This document shows, piece by piece, positions 47,964-55,095 of a stretch of 64,000 nt of DNA. The translations under genes were made by a program, and so were the position numbers. The stretch lies in the NCBI GenBank assembly GCA_963763115.1, contig CAVXNM010000078.1, positions 48,410 to 112,409 on the forward strand, in the 5' to 3' direction. Under the pieces are notes generated by a model. That model worked only from the letters and a program-made list of their open reading frames with translations, did no database searches and was not told the DNA's origin. Position 1 is the first letter of the stretch. Every line of letters starts with the position of its first letter. Origin of the DNA: CAVQCA01 sp963763115 (GTDB taxonomy: Bacteria; Pseudomonadota; Gammaproteobacteria; UBA9214).

Positions 47964-48437
47964 TCAGGCGAGTCTCAACTGCTCCAGCGTCGCACATGCC
48001 GGTCCCCGGCTGATGTCCGGAACGATTTGCAGTTCGAGCGCACTGACGCCCTCGAGTTCGACGCCGTATTCTTCGAGCTCCCGCGTCGTGTCCGGCGGGC
48101 TGAAGTGATACTGCTGACGCACAATCTCGCGGGAAGTCCGTCCTCCATCCTCCGACCACTTCAACACGAACTCCTGGGTACGCTCGTGTGCGGTCTCGGT
48201 GAACGCCAGGCGGATATGCCGCAGGCTCAGCGGTTCATCGAACAAGAGGCGGATCGTCTGCTCTCCGGGATGTGCCGCCCGCCAACCGCGGGTATCGCCG
48301 GAAATCAGGGCCGCCTCGACGGGGTGCGCCGGTTCCTCGGATGACAGCTCCACCCGGGCGAGCCGCTCCAGGTCGAGCCAGACCGGTTCGGCGGACGGGA
48401 TCTCCGGGGTATCCGGATCGAGTATTCGCTTGCGCAT
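47964..48437 (-). CDS. discoidin-like (galactose-binding fold) conserved protein
   Basis: A 157-residue soluble protein. Its pattern (L-D-L-E-R-L-A-R-V-E-L-S-S-E, then I-R-L-L-F-D-E-P-L-S-L-R-H-I-R-L-A-F-T-E, F-V-L-K-W-S-E-D-G-G, and A-L-E-L-Q-I-V-P-D) resembles the beta-sandwich of F5/8C- or XRCC1-N-like domains. Ligand and function are unknown and there is no signal peptide. ATG 48437 with AGGGG upstream is preferred over a 49-codon open extension. Confidence 0.65.
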   Translation of the reverse strand: MRKRILDPDTPEIPSAEPVWLDLERLARVELSSEEPAHPVEAALISGDTRGWRAAHPGEQTIRLLFDEPLSLRHIRLAFTETAHERTQEFVLKWSEDGGRTSREIVRQQYHFSPPDTTRELEEYGVELEGVSALELQIVPDISRGPACATLEQLRLA

Positions 48438-48667
48438 GGCATCGGCCCCTTGATGTGAGTGTCCCGGCGGAATCACGCTCCGCCGCATCGGATGTTGGGC
48501 AGTTGACCCGTCTCTATCCAGACTAAGGGTCGGTGGCCGCCCGATTTCACTCGCAGGGTAACAGCATGAATCCACGCCGCACAAGTGACGTGTTTCCCTG
48601 ATGACATCCGGCCGTCCGGTCAGCGGTTTGTCCGGGCCTTCACGATGAACCCGCCGCGCGCGGGGCC

Positions 48668-49012
48668 TTATTCAGCAAGCAGAACCACCGTCGTCTCGGC
48701 CGTCGTTTTATCGATATCCAGCTGCACTTCGCAGTACTCGCTCTCCTCGTTGACGGGTGAGGGATCGTCGGCACAATTGCAGCCGGCAATAATGCCGGTA
48801 TAAAAAATGCCCGCCTTTGCACGGATAACACGCCTCTCGTCGACGACACTGATAATCACCGCCCTGAGTCTGTCATCGAGGGCATGGCTGGTCGATGACA
48901 GTCCCTGCTGCAAGGGCAGCTGTTCGATAGTCAACTGTTCTATTTCCTGTTTGAGGATGTCGTTGAATTCGGGGGTTCCCCAGGCGTTCAGTGCATTAGT
49001 AAATCGCATCAT
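48668..49012 (-). CDS. conserved hypothetical protein, possibly metal or redox active
   Basis: A 114-residue acidic protein: N-terminal helix (F-T-N-A-L-N-A-W-G-T-P-E-F-N-D-I-L-K), a central beta region with V-I-I-S-V-V-D-E-R-R-V and a cysteine cluster A-G-C-N-C-A-D-D-P-S-P-V-N-E-E-S-E-Y-C. No family was recognised. ATG 49012 and ATG 49009 are both possible. It is separate from its neighbours by 130-230 bases on each side. Confidence 0.6.
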   Translation of the reverse strand: MMRFTNALNAWGTPEFNDILKQEIEQLTIEQLPLQQGLSSTSHALDDRLRAVIISVVDERRVIRAKAGIFYTGIIAGCNCADDPSPVNEESEYCEVQLDIDKTTAETTVVLLAE

Positions 49013-49145
49013 GGGCTATTGCAGGCCTTGATGTTATCAAGACAGATCCTTACAAAGGCCATACCCGTCGGCGGAACGTGTAAAGAGTTCCCTGCAGGCT
49101 TGACAGCCTGTCGACGCGCCCCGGCACCCGCTTTATGAATCCCTG

Positions 49146-49610
49146 TCATCTCGCGCACAGGTAATCGACCAGCCGGTCTATGAATCCAAGCTGTCCCCTG
49201 GTGATTTTCTTTCTTGCTTCATCGATATCGAACCATTGGCCCGCATCGATCTCCGGGTAGTCTTCGATACGACCCGACTTTGGCGGCCATTCCAGACTGA
49301 AGGTATTGCTCTTTATATTCGTTGTGTCCAGATCGCGTTCCAGCGCCCAGGCATGGACTATTTTTTTACTGGGCTGGACCAGTTCGCCAAGCTCGATGAA
49401 TTCGCCCTCCGCATCAAACCCGGTTTCTTCGGCAAATTCTCTCCGTGCGGCTTCAAGCGGACCTTCGTTTTCTTCAAACAAACCCTTCGGGATGGACCAC
49501 ACCCCCTCGTCTTTATGTTCCCAATACGGTCCTCCGGGATGCACGAGCATCACCTGAAGCCGACTGGCAGGACGCCTGAACAGAAGAATTCCTCCGCTGT
49601 GAACCGTCAT
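49146..49610 (-). CDS. Nudix hydrolase
   Basis: A 154-residue Nudix protein with a complete box: G43, E49, R57-E58, E61-E62 and G64 (G-L-F-E-E-N-E ... R-E-F-A-E-E-T-G). It hydrolyses some nucleoside diphosphate linked to X; the extra segment W-S-I-P-K-G before the box is typical of the Ap4A/MutT-like group, but substrate is undetermined. ATG 49610 gives the family N-terminus T-V-H-S-G-G-I-L-L-F. The open frame extends upstream into the next gene without meaning. Confidence 0.88.
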   Translation of the reverse strand: MTVHSGGILLFRRPASRLQVMLVHPGGPYWEHKDEGVWSIPKGLFEENEGPLEAARREFAEETGFDAEGEFIELGELVQPSKKIVHAWALERDLDTTNIKSNTFSLEWPPKSGRIEDYPEIDAGQWFDIDEARKKITRGQLGFIDRLVDYLCAR

Positions 49611-49648
49611 CCGCTGGATTGTATGCCTGATCCGGGTCCTGTCGGTGA

Positions 49649-50137
49649 TCACGGCATCACGGACCGCCGCAGACCCAAAAGGATCAGGACAGAACAGGCA
49701 ACGATGATTATTCCGACGCTCATGAAACCGTAATTTACAAGGGCTTCCTGCCACGGGCTGGCGCCATAACCCGCTGCGGTTATCGGCGTCATGGCCGTCG
49801 TGCCGAGGATCGCCACCAGCGTGGTGACCGCCCAATTCGCGTAGGTGCCATAAAGCGCGCACCAGTACGCTGCAACCTTCGGGCGCGGAGTCAACCTCAC
49901 CTCCGCCCAGACAGCCCCCAACGCAAGCAGGAAGATTCCGTTCATCACGCCTTCCAGATGCGCCGCGAGCCCCATGCGCGGGTTGGTGAACTGCTGTTCC
50001 ACAAAGCCCGTGAGCAAACCGAGCAGGAACAGGAACATTCCATGCCAGAGCAACCGACGTCGGGTGTCTTCCCTACTTGTCACCTCTGGAAACAGAGCAG
50101 ACCCGGAATCACTCCGCTTCGCAACTGCTTTGTTCAT
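49649..50137 (-). CDS. hydroxyaminobenzene mutase-like membrane protein
   Basis: A 162-residue protein with four membrane helices. The opening R-R-L-L-W-H-G-M-F-L-F-L-L-G-L-L-T-G-F and N-P-R-M-G-L-A-A-H-L-E-G-V-M-N-G-I-F-L-L-A-L-G match what I recall of HabA/HabB, which rearrange hydroxylaminobenzene to 2-aminophenol during nitroarene breakdown. Many chromosomal homologues have no link to nitroarenes, so the function here is open. It sits upstream of the Nudix gene and downstream of the cytochrome gene on the same strand. Confidence 0.6.
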   Translation of the reverse strand: MNKAVAKRSDSGSALFPEVTSREDTRRRLLWHGMFLFLLGLLTGFVEQQFTNPRMGLAAHLEGVMNGIFLLALGAVWAEVRLTPRPKVAAYWCALYGTYANWAVTTLVAILGTTAMTPITAAGYGASPWQEALVNYGFMSVGIIIVACSVLILLGLRRSVMP

Positions 50138-50149
50138 CCTCTGTAATAC

Positions 50150-50668
50150 CTACTTTGGCGGCGCGGGGAACGTCGCATAGGGGACGGGCGGTTCCTGATC
50201 GGGCGGGACATAGGCAGGCGCCGGTTTGCCTGCCGGGCCCAGATAGCGCAGGAACTGATACATCGCGCGGAGATCCTCCGCCGTCATGGTATTCAGGTTG
50301 AACCACGGCATCGGGGGACGAGTCTTCAGGGTCTTTGCCATGGGCACCCACTGTTCCTCCGCCAACTGGTCCGCAAGCAGCCGGAGGTTCGATGCGTAGG
50401 TCGTACCCCACGGGCCGCGCCAGCCGAAGGTATCGCCCGTCAGCCACTGATCCTCCGGCGTCTTGCCTTCGGAAGGCAGGTAACCGGGGGTGTGACAATC
50501 ATTGCAACCGGACGTCCTCAGCAGATACCGCCCCCTCTCCACTGTTTTCATGTCATAGCCGGACTTGTGTTCCAGGGGTGTGTCCGCATCGGCCAGTGCG
50601 GAATTCACGGCACAGAAGCCAATAACAACAAGAGCGGCGGGAACAATAATCTTACCGATGTTTTTCAT
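50150..50668 (-). CDS. exported c-type cytochrome family protein
   Basis: A 172-residue protein with a signal peptide (I-I-V-P-A-A-L-V-V-I-G-F-C-A-V-N-S-A-L-A), one heme-binding C55-N-D-C58-H59 and a late M-Y-Q-F-L-R-Y-L-G helix typical of class I cytochromes; a methionine in M-P-W-F-N-L or T-M-T-A could be the sixth ligand. A C-terminal Pro-rich tail follows. Periplasmic electron carrier or sensor; partner unknown. ATG 50668 has GAGA upstream. The gene ends 12 bases before the mutase-like gene. Confidence 0.85.
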   Translation of the reverse strand: MKNIGKIIVPAALVVIGFCAVNSALADADTPLEHKSGYDMKTVERGRYLLRTSGCNDCHTPGYLPSEGKTPEDQWLTGDTFGWRGPWGTTYASNLRLLADQLAEEQWVPMAKTLKTRPPMPWFNLNTMTAEDLRAMYQFLRYLGPAGKPAPAYVPPDQEPPVPYATFPAPPK

Positions 50669-50759
50669 CAGTGTTCTCTCCATGTGAAGCGTGAATGAGC
50701 ATTCGATGCACATCGCCAAAACTGCCTGCAGATCAAACAGGTGCCGTTAATTTGCCTTG

Positions 50760-51215
50760 TCATGCATCTCTTGCATGCCTGGTCAATAGTTTATCGAGGT
50801 GATCCGCAAAGGACTTCCGGTCGCCCTGGTTCAGGGTCGGTGGACCGCCCGTATCGATTCCGCTGGCGCGCAGCGTATCCATAAAATCCCTCATATTCAA
50901 TCGGGCCCTGATATTTTCAGTCGTATACAACTCGCCGCGAGGTGTGAGTGCATATGCGCCCTTATCAATCACCTCTGCGGCCAGCGGGATATCACTGGTG
51001 ATGACAAGATCACCGGAGTCAACTCTCTTGACTATCTCATTGTCAGCAACATCGAATCCTGCCGTGACCTGAAGCGATTTAATACAGCGCGACGGCGGGA
51101 TGCGCACAGGCTGATTGGCCACAAGTGTCAACTCAACCCCGGTACGTTCCGCCGCCCTGAACAGAATATCCTTGATCACCACGGGACAGGCATCAGCGTC
51201 TACCCATATTTTCAT
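50760..51215 (-). CDS. YaiI/YqxD family (DUF188) protein
   Basis: A 151-residue NYN/PIN-like protein: M-K-I-W-V-D-A-D-A-C-P-V-V-I-K at the start, V-D-S-G-D-L-V-I-T-S-D-I-P-L-A in the middle and G-P-P-T-L-N-Q-G-D-R-K-S-F-A near the end. The acidic residues resemble a metal-dependent nuclease site, but the family is uncharacterised. Cytoplasmic. A 97-base gap separates it from the patatin gene upstream. Confidence 0.92.
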   Translation of the reverse strand: MKIWVDADACPVVIKDILFRAAERTGVELTLVANQPVRIPPSRCIKSLQVTAGFDVADNEIVKRVDSGDLVITSDIPLAAEVIDKGAYALTPRGELYTTENIRARLNMRDFMDTLRASGIDTGGPPTLNQGDRKSFADHLDKLLTRHARDA

Positions 51216-51311
51216 TTTATGCAGACCACTGGTTGGAGTGCGATTGCATCATGCATAAGGGATCAGAAAAACCGGCAGTCCTGGTCATGCTCCGGAGGTG
51301 CCAGGCAACAA

Positions 51312-52247
51312 TCAGGCGACTTTCCACGTCTGCTTCAGCCATTTGACCGTTTCGTCGATCGGGACTGCTTCCGCGAACTCGATCAGGTAGGGAATCTTGT
51401 CGATGTCGTCCAGGGGTACCGTCGTCCCTGCGGGAAACACGGGCGCGAGACGATGGTACCGGTCTCCAAGCATTTGCCTGCATTGATAGTCAGCGATTCC
51501 GGCGGTTCCATCAAGCATGAGATTGATCAGGGGTTTTACCCACTGCGCATAACCCCAGTCGTGGGACTTACCCTTGATGTACTGGAGGCTCGTCCCGGTA
51601 CCGAGCGACAGCACGAGCACGTCATCCAGCGACGGCGTGGGGGAATAACGGCCATCCTGGGTCTGGGCCAGGGCACACATGGCCGGGTTGTTTGCGTATA
51701 CCCCGCCGTCAATGTAACCGTCGACCGATGGGAAGTAGGTCGGGGCGGCGCCTGTGTACAGAGCGACATCCACCGTCAGAGACGCGCGATCATTGTTCGG
51801 CCCCGGGTAGTTGTGAAACAGTTTAGGCTTCCACGTGCGCTTTGCGGGATCAGGGTCCTTGTTGTCAAGATCGAAGGCGGCGATCAGGACGCGCCTTTTG
51901 AGTTCTCCGAGGGTGGTGCGGCCGAAGAGCTTCTTCAATTCGCGACGAAGAGGCGCTATGTCATAGTCAGCACCGCGAAGCTTGCCTAAATCGACCAGGT
52001 CATCAAGCCAGGAGTCATCAAAGATCTTCGGGCTCTTGTTGACGTAAACGTCCCGAATCCTGTCCAGATCAAGTTGATGAGCGATCCCAAGCGCGAGTAT
52101 GCCACCGGTCGAGGTGCCGGCGATCAGGTCGGTCGAATCCAGAATACTCTCCAAACCCGGTGTTGCCAGAATCCTCTGGAGCAGTATCATCGTGACGAGG
52201 CCACGGATTCCTCCTCCATCGATGGAGACAACACGGTACTTTGGCAC
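51312..52247 (-). CDS. patatin-like phospholipase
   Basis: A 311-residue patatin. The oxyanion loop is G-G-G-I-R-G at residues 11-16, the nucleophile elbow G-T-S-T-G-G has Ser46, and the dyad aspartate is in D-G-G-V-Y-A-N-N-P near residue 181. It should hydrolyse membrane lipids or other acyl esters. It starts with GTG 52247 with a GGAGG ribosome binding site. It stands at the edge of the accessory integron-like region. Bacterial patatins include CBASS effectors, but no cyclase or other CBASS gene is next to it, so a defence role is only a possibility. Confidence 0.88.
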   Translation of the reverse strand: MPKYRVVSIDGGGIRGLVTMILLQRILATPGLESILDSTDLIAGTSTGGILALGIAHQLDLDRIRDVYVNKSPKIFDDSWLDDLVDLGKLRGADYDIAPLRRELKKLFGRTTLGELKRRVLIAAFDLDNKDPDPAKRTWKPKLFHNYPGPNNDRASLTVDVALYTGAAPTYFPSVDGYIDGGVYANNPAMCALAQTQDGRYSPTPSLDDVLVLSLGTGTSLQYIKGKSHDWGYAQWVKPLINLMLDGTAGIADYQCRQMLGDRYHRLAPVFPAGTTVPLDDIDKIPYLIEFAEAVPIDETVKWLKQTWKVA

Positions 52248-52336
52248 GACTTACCTCCAGTTCCGGCGCCGATCGATATCGCGTGCAAGGCGTAATTTCC
52301 GCGACCGTGTTCAGCGCCTTAGCAGACAGTAAAATA

Positions 52337-52654
52337 TCATTCTTCATACAGAGGTCCGTCTGCACCTTGCAAATACTTTGGCAGATTATCCTGTATATCA
52401 ACAATGCGCTCGTCATAATAAATGTGTTTGTCTGATTCCAGTTCGCCGGGTAGTGAATTGGAGTTGCATTTACGAATTATTGTTTGTGATACCAAACGCC
52501 ATTTGTAGATATTGGTATTGAAAATAAATTCACCACAGCTTTTGCTGCTGTATCGGATCATTTCCTTACCCGGGTATTTGTATTCGAGAAGGTTGTCTTC
52601 ACCTTTTAATATCGTTGCCTTTTCGCTTTCCCACGCGGTAACAGAATTAGGCAA
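52337..52654 (-). CDS. AT-rich orphan protein overlapping the antitoxin-like gene
   Basis: A frame of 105 codons beginning with TTG 52654, overlapping the preceding antitoxin-like gene by eight bases. It contains S-S-K-S-C-G-E-F-I-F-N-T-N-I-Y-K-W and I-I-R-K-C-N-S-N. No family was recognised; it is not ParE- or RelE-like. The base composition is distinctly AT-richer than the rest of the window. It could be a cassette-borne gene, the partner of the antitoxin-like protein, or a fragment. The start is uncertain; the first internal Met is 31 codons later. Confidence 0.45.
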   Translation of the reverse strand: MPNSVTAWESEKATILKGEDNLLEYKYPGKEMIRYSSKSCGEFIFNTNIYKWRLVSQTIIRKCNSNSLPGELESDKHIYYDERIVDIQDNLPKYLQGADGPLYEE

Positions 52655-52880
52655 TCAACCGTCCGTAGAGTTTTTCACGTACCTCATCCCAAGGTAGTGT
52701 TTTTGCAGAGCCGGAATCGAGTTCAGCCATACGACGCTCAATTTCTTTTACCCATGCTGCCTTAACACCTTCCTCGGCAGGCTCATCAAGACTTTCAATA
52801 AGTAGGCTAGCAAGCTCCGCCCTCTCTTCTTCATTTAATTGAATAGCTTGCTTAAATATGTCTGTTGCGGAAGTGGCCAT
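52647..52880 (-). CDS. addiction-module component (antitoxin-like) protein
   Basis: A 77-residue helical protein of the TIGR02574-type addiction module family: I-F-K-Q-A-I-Q-L-N-E-E-E-R-A-E-L-A-S-L-L-I-E-S-L-D followed by A-W-V-K-E-I-E-R-R. These usually precede a ParE/RelE toxin gene; here the overlapping downstream frame does not look like such a toxin. It lies in the cassette position after the attC-like site, 44 bases from its end, and is oriented away from the integrase remnant. Confidence 0.8.
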   Translation of the reverse strand: MATSATDIFKQAIQLNEEERAELASLLIESLDEPAEEGVKAAWVKEIERRMAELDSGSAKTLPWDEVREKLYGRLIA

Positions 52881-52923
52881 ATTTTTAATCCTAGCACGAC
52901 TTTACTGATACTCTGCCTTAGCC

Positions 52924-52998
52924 CTCTAACGGTTGAACTCTGCCGTCGCCGGAAGAGCGCAAGCGACGGAGGTGATTGGCAGGAGTGACTTGTTATAC
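52924..52998 (-). other. attC-like recombination site
   Basis: Read on the minus strand, GTATAAC opens and G-TTAGAG closes a 75-base imperfect inverted repeat. The outer arms ACTCCTGCC and GGCAGAGT pair with one unpaired base, as in attC extrahelical bases. The inner stem CCGTCGC/GCGACGG closes a 13-base loop. The site follows the DUF2442 stop by one base, the normal place at the end of a gene cassette. The two outer heptamers do not match each other fully, as expected when the last one belongs to the next cassette. Confidence 0.65.
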
Positions 52999-52999
52999 G

Positions 53000-53260
53000 T
53001 CACTTAGCTTTGAGGGGAAATTCCTGAGGATTCTCGATAGTCTCTCTCCCTAGATCTACATCGAGATCGGGCCAATAGAAATGTCCCGGGCTTGGCTCTT
53101 CTACATTCAACACTTTTCCGACCGGCGCATCCTTGAACCAGGGAAAGTCATCATAAGACATATATAGCTCGCGGTCCCCGGCCAGCAACCATACGCCGTG
53201 GCCCGAGATATTAGTAACCTCAATTCCCGAAATGGCTATTCCAAGCGGCCTTGAACTCAT
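53000..53260 (-). CDS. DUF2442 family protein
   Basis: An 86-residue protein from ATG 53260 (M-S-S-R-P-L-G-I-A-I-S-G-I-E-V-T-N-I), with G-V-W-L-L-A-G-D-R-E-L-Y-M-S-Y-D-D-F-P-W-F and a C-terminal W-P-D-L-D-V-D-L pattern typical of DUF2442. It overlaps the DUF4160 gene by 41 bases; the two families are commonly paired and often proposed as toxin-antitoxin-like or cassette-borne modules without proven function. An attC-like site follows its stop. Confidence 0.82.
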   Translation of the reverse strand: MSSRPLGIAISGIEVTNISGHGVWLLAGDRELYMSYDDFPWFKDAPVGKVLNVEEPSPGHFYWPDLDVDLGRETIENPQEFPLKAK

Positions 53261-53447
53261 CGTAATGTCCTTCAATTATTCCTTCGATTTCCTTCAACTG
53301 TGTCTTAGTCAAACGGTAGTTTTTCGCCAACTCCAGCATGGGCTCAAGCCAGTATTTCGTTTCCCCATCAGTACTATACACATGCACATGCGGTCGGGAC
53401 TCCTCCCGGGAGAAGAAAAAGAAACGGGACCCATCTTCCCTGTGCAT
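53220..53447 (-). CDS. DUF4160 family protein, N-terminus probably clipped
   Basis: A 75-residue protein with the DUF4160 core R-E-D-G-S-R-F-F-F-F-S-R-E-E-S-R-P-H-V-H-V and E-G-H-Y-D-E-F-K-A-A-W. The family usually starts with a few more residues (M-P-T- type). The DNA just before ATG 53447 reads TCCGACG, which would encode P-T if a preceding ATG existed, but the sequence beyond is integrase-derived. So the natural start codon seems to have been removed by the deletion that joined the two genes. Confidence 0.75.
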   Translation of the reverse strand: MHREDGSRFFFFSREESRPHVHVYSTDGETKYWLEPMLELAKNYRLTKTQLKEIEGIIEGHYDEFKAAWNSHFGN

Positions 53448-53451
53448 CGTC

Positions 53452-54033
53452 GGACGACTCCTCTATGGTACCGGGATTCGCATCAGCGAGGCACTGCGCC
53501 TCAGGGTCCTGGGTATTGATTTCGGCTATCGCCAGCTCGTGATTCGAGCCGGAAAGGGGAACAAGGACCGCGTTACCGTACTTCCCGAATGTCTTGTCCA
53601 ACCATTGCAACGCCAACTGGAATAAGCGAGATCACTGCATGCCAACGACCTGGCGGACGGTTTTGGTTCCGTTTACCTGCCGTTTGCACTGGAACGCAAG
53701 TTTCCGAATGCCCATGCGGAATGGCGCTGGCAGTATGTGTTCCCCTCGGAGAATCATGCAGTTGATCCGGTATCGGGCGTCATACGCCGCCATCACCTGC
53801 ACGAGAAGAACCTGCAGCGCGCTCTTCGCAAGGCGGCAATTGATGCCCGCATCAGCAAACGCATTACCATACATACGCTGCGGCACAGTTTCGCCACCCA
53901 CTTGCTGGAGAACGGTTACGACATCCGCACGGTGCAGGAACTGCTCGGGCACAAGGACGTGAAGACGACACAGATATATACTCATGTGCTGAACCGTGGC
54001 GGGCGCGGGGTGCGCAGCCCGCTGGATCGTTAA
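53452..54033 (+). pseudogene. integron-type tyrosine recombinase (IntI) remnant
   Basis: The C-terminal catalytic domain of an IntI-like integrase: L-L-Y-G-T-G-I-R-I-S-E-A-L-R-L with the first catalytic arginine, G-K-G-N-K-D-R-V, and the IntI-specific extra helix region P-N-A-H-A-E-W-R-W-Q-Y-V-F-P-S. H-T-L-R-H-S-F-A-T-H-L-L and L-L-G-H-K-D-V-K-T-T-Q-I-Y-T-H-V follow with the remaining catalytic residues. The N-terminal half is missing and an in-frame TAA lies at 53623-53625, so it cannot be functional. It is divergent from the cassette genes at 52.3-53.4 kb, as intI is from its array. Confidence 0.85.
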
Positions 54034-54063
54034 ATTTTGACCCGTCCGCGAAACGGTAGTGGT

Positions 54064-54954
54064 TCAGGGTCGTCGCGGTGTCTTGCCGGACTTTTCGAAC
54101 AGCGCCTGTTTCTCGCGGTAGAGCGCGGAGATATCCTCGTCGCCGAAGCCCGCTTCCATCAGGCGACGGTAGTGAATCAGCGTCATCTCGACAATCGGCA
54201 GCGAGACGCCCAGTTCATCCGCCATCCGCTGGCAGATGACGAGGTCCTTGTGGTGCAGCACCACCCGGAAGCCGGGCGTGAAGGCGCCTTTTGCCATGGA
54301 AGGCCCGCGATGGGTGAGAAACCAGTTGCCTGCGGCGCCGGAACCGACAACGTCGATGACCTTCTCCAGCGGCAGTTCGAGGGCGCGCGCAAAGGCAAGT
54401 CCCTCGCTCACCGCCTGGTTGATGCCGGCCGCTACGATCTGATTGACCGCCTTGGTGGCCTGACCGGCGCCGACCGGACCCATGTGCTCGACCCGGCCGG
54501 CAATGGCCTGCAGCGCCGGACGGATGCGTTCCAGCACCGCTGCATCGCCGCCCGTCATCATGGCGAGGGTGCCCTTGCGCGCACCCTCGACGCCGCCCGA
54601 GACCGGCGCATCGAGAAAGGCAACCTCCAGGGATGCGAGATCCGCGGCGGCGGCGCGCGCCGTCTCCCGGCTGACGGTAGAGGTGTCGACCACCACGGCG
54701 CCCACCCGCAGGCCGGCTTTCAGCGCACCAACCACCTCGAGCACGTCGGCATCGGCGCTGACCGAGAGGATTAGCAGGTCACAGTGGCGCGCCAGTTCTG
54801 CCGGATCGGCGGCAACCATGACCCCGAGTTCCGCGCCGAGTCCGTGCGCTTTCTCGACCGTGCGGTTCCAGACGCCGGCGAGGTAACCCACGCGGTGCAG
54901 GTTGCGCGCCATGGGCGCGCCCATGGCGCCGAGGCCGATGACGCCGGTTTTCAT
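54064..54954 (-). CDS. beta-hydroxyacid dehydrogenase (3-hydroxyisobutyrate dehydrogenase family)
   Basis: A 296-residue NAD(P)-dependent enzyme. The Rossmann motif is G-L-G-A-M-G-A-P-M-A-R-N-L at the N-terminus, the substrate-binding D-A-P-V-S-G-G-V-E-G-A lies near residue 118, and the catalytic lysine is in G-A-G-Q-A-T-K-A-V-N-Q. The family includes 3-hydroxyisobutyrate, tartronate semialdehyde and glyoxylate reductases; the substrate is not determined. Its stop is 31 bases from the integrase remnant, so the accessory region ends exactly here. Confidence 0.92.
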   Translation of the reverse strand: MKTGVIGLGAMGAPMARNLHRVGYLAGVWNRTVEKAHGLGAELGVMVAADPAELARHCDLLILSVSADADVLEVVGALKAGLRVGAVVVDTSTVSRETARAAAADLASLEVAFLDAPVSGGVEGARKGTLAMMTGGDAAVLERIRPALQAIAGRVEHMGPVGAGQATKAVNQIVAAGINQAVSEGLAFARALELPLEKVIDVVGSGAAGNWFLTHRGPSMAKGAFTPGFRVVLHHKDLVICQRMADELGVSLPIVEMTLIHYRRLMEAGFGDEDISALYREKQALFEKSGKTPRRP

Positions 54955-55095
54955 CGGGGTTGGCTCCCGTGTCTCGCCGGCCGCGATGGCACACGCGGCG
55001 GTAGTGAGTAATCAGTCGTCGGGGGATTTGGCATCGGTGGTCTCCGGGAGGGGGGTTGGACATCATCATTATTATCCTCTTGCAGGAGCGGGCTC

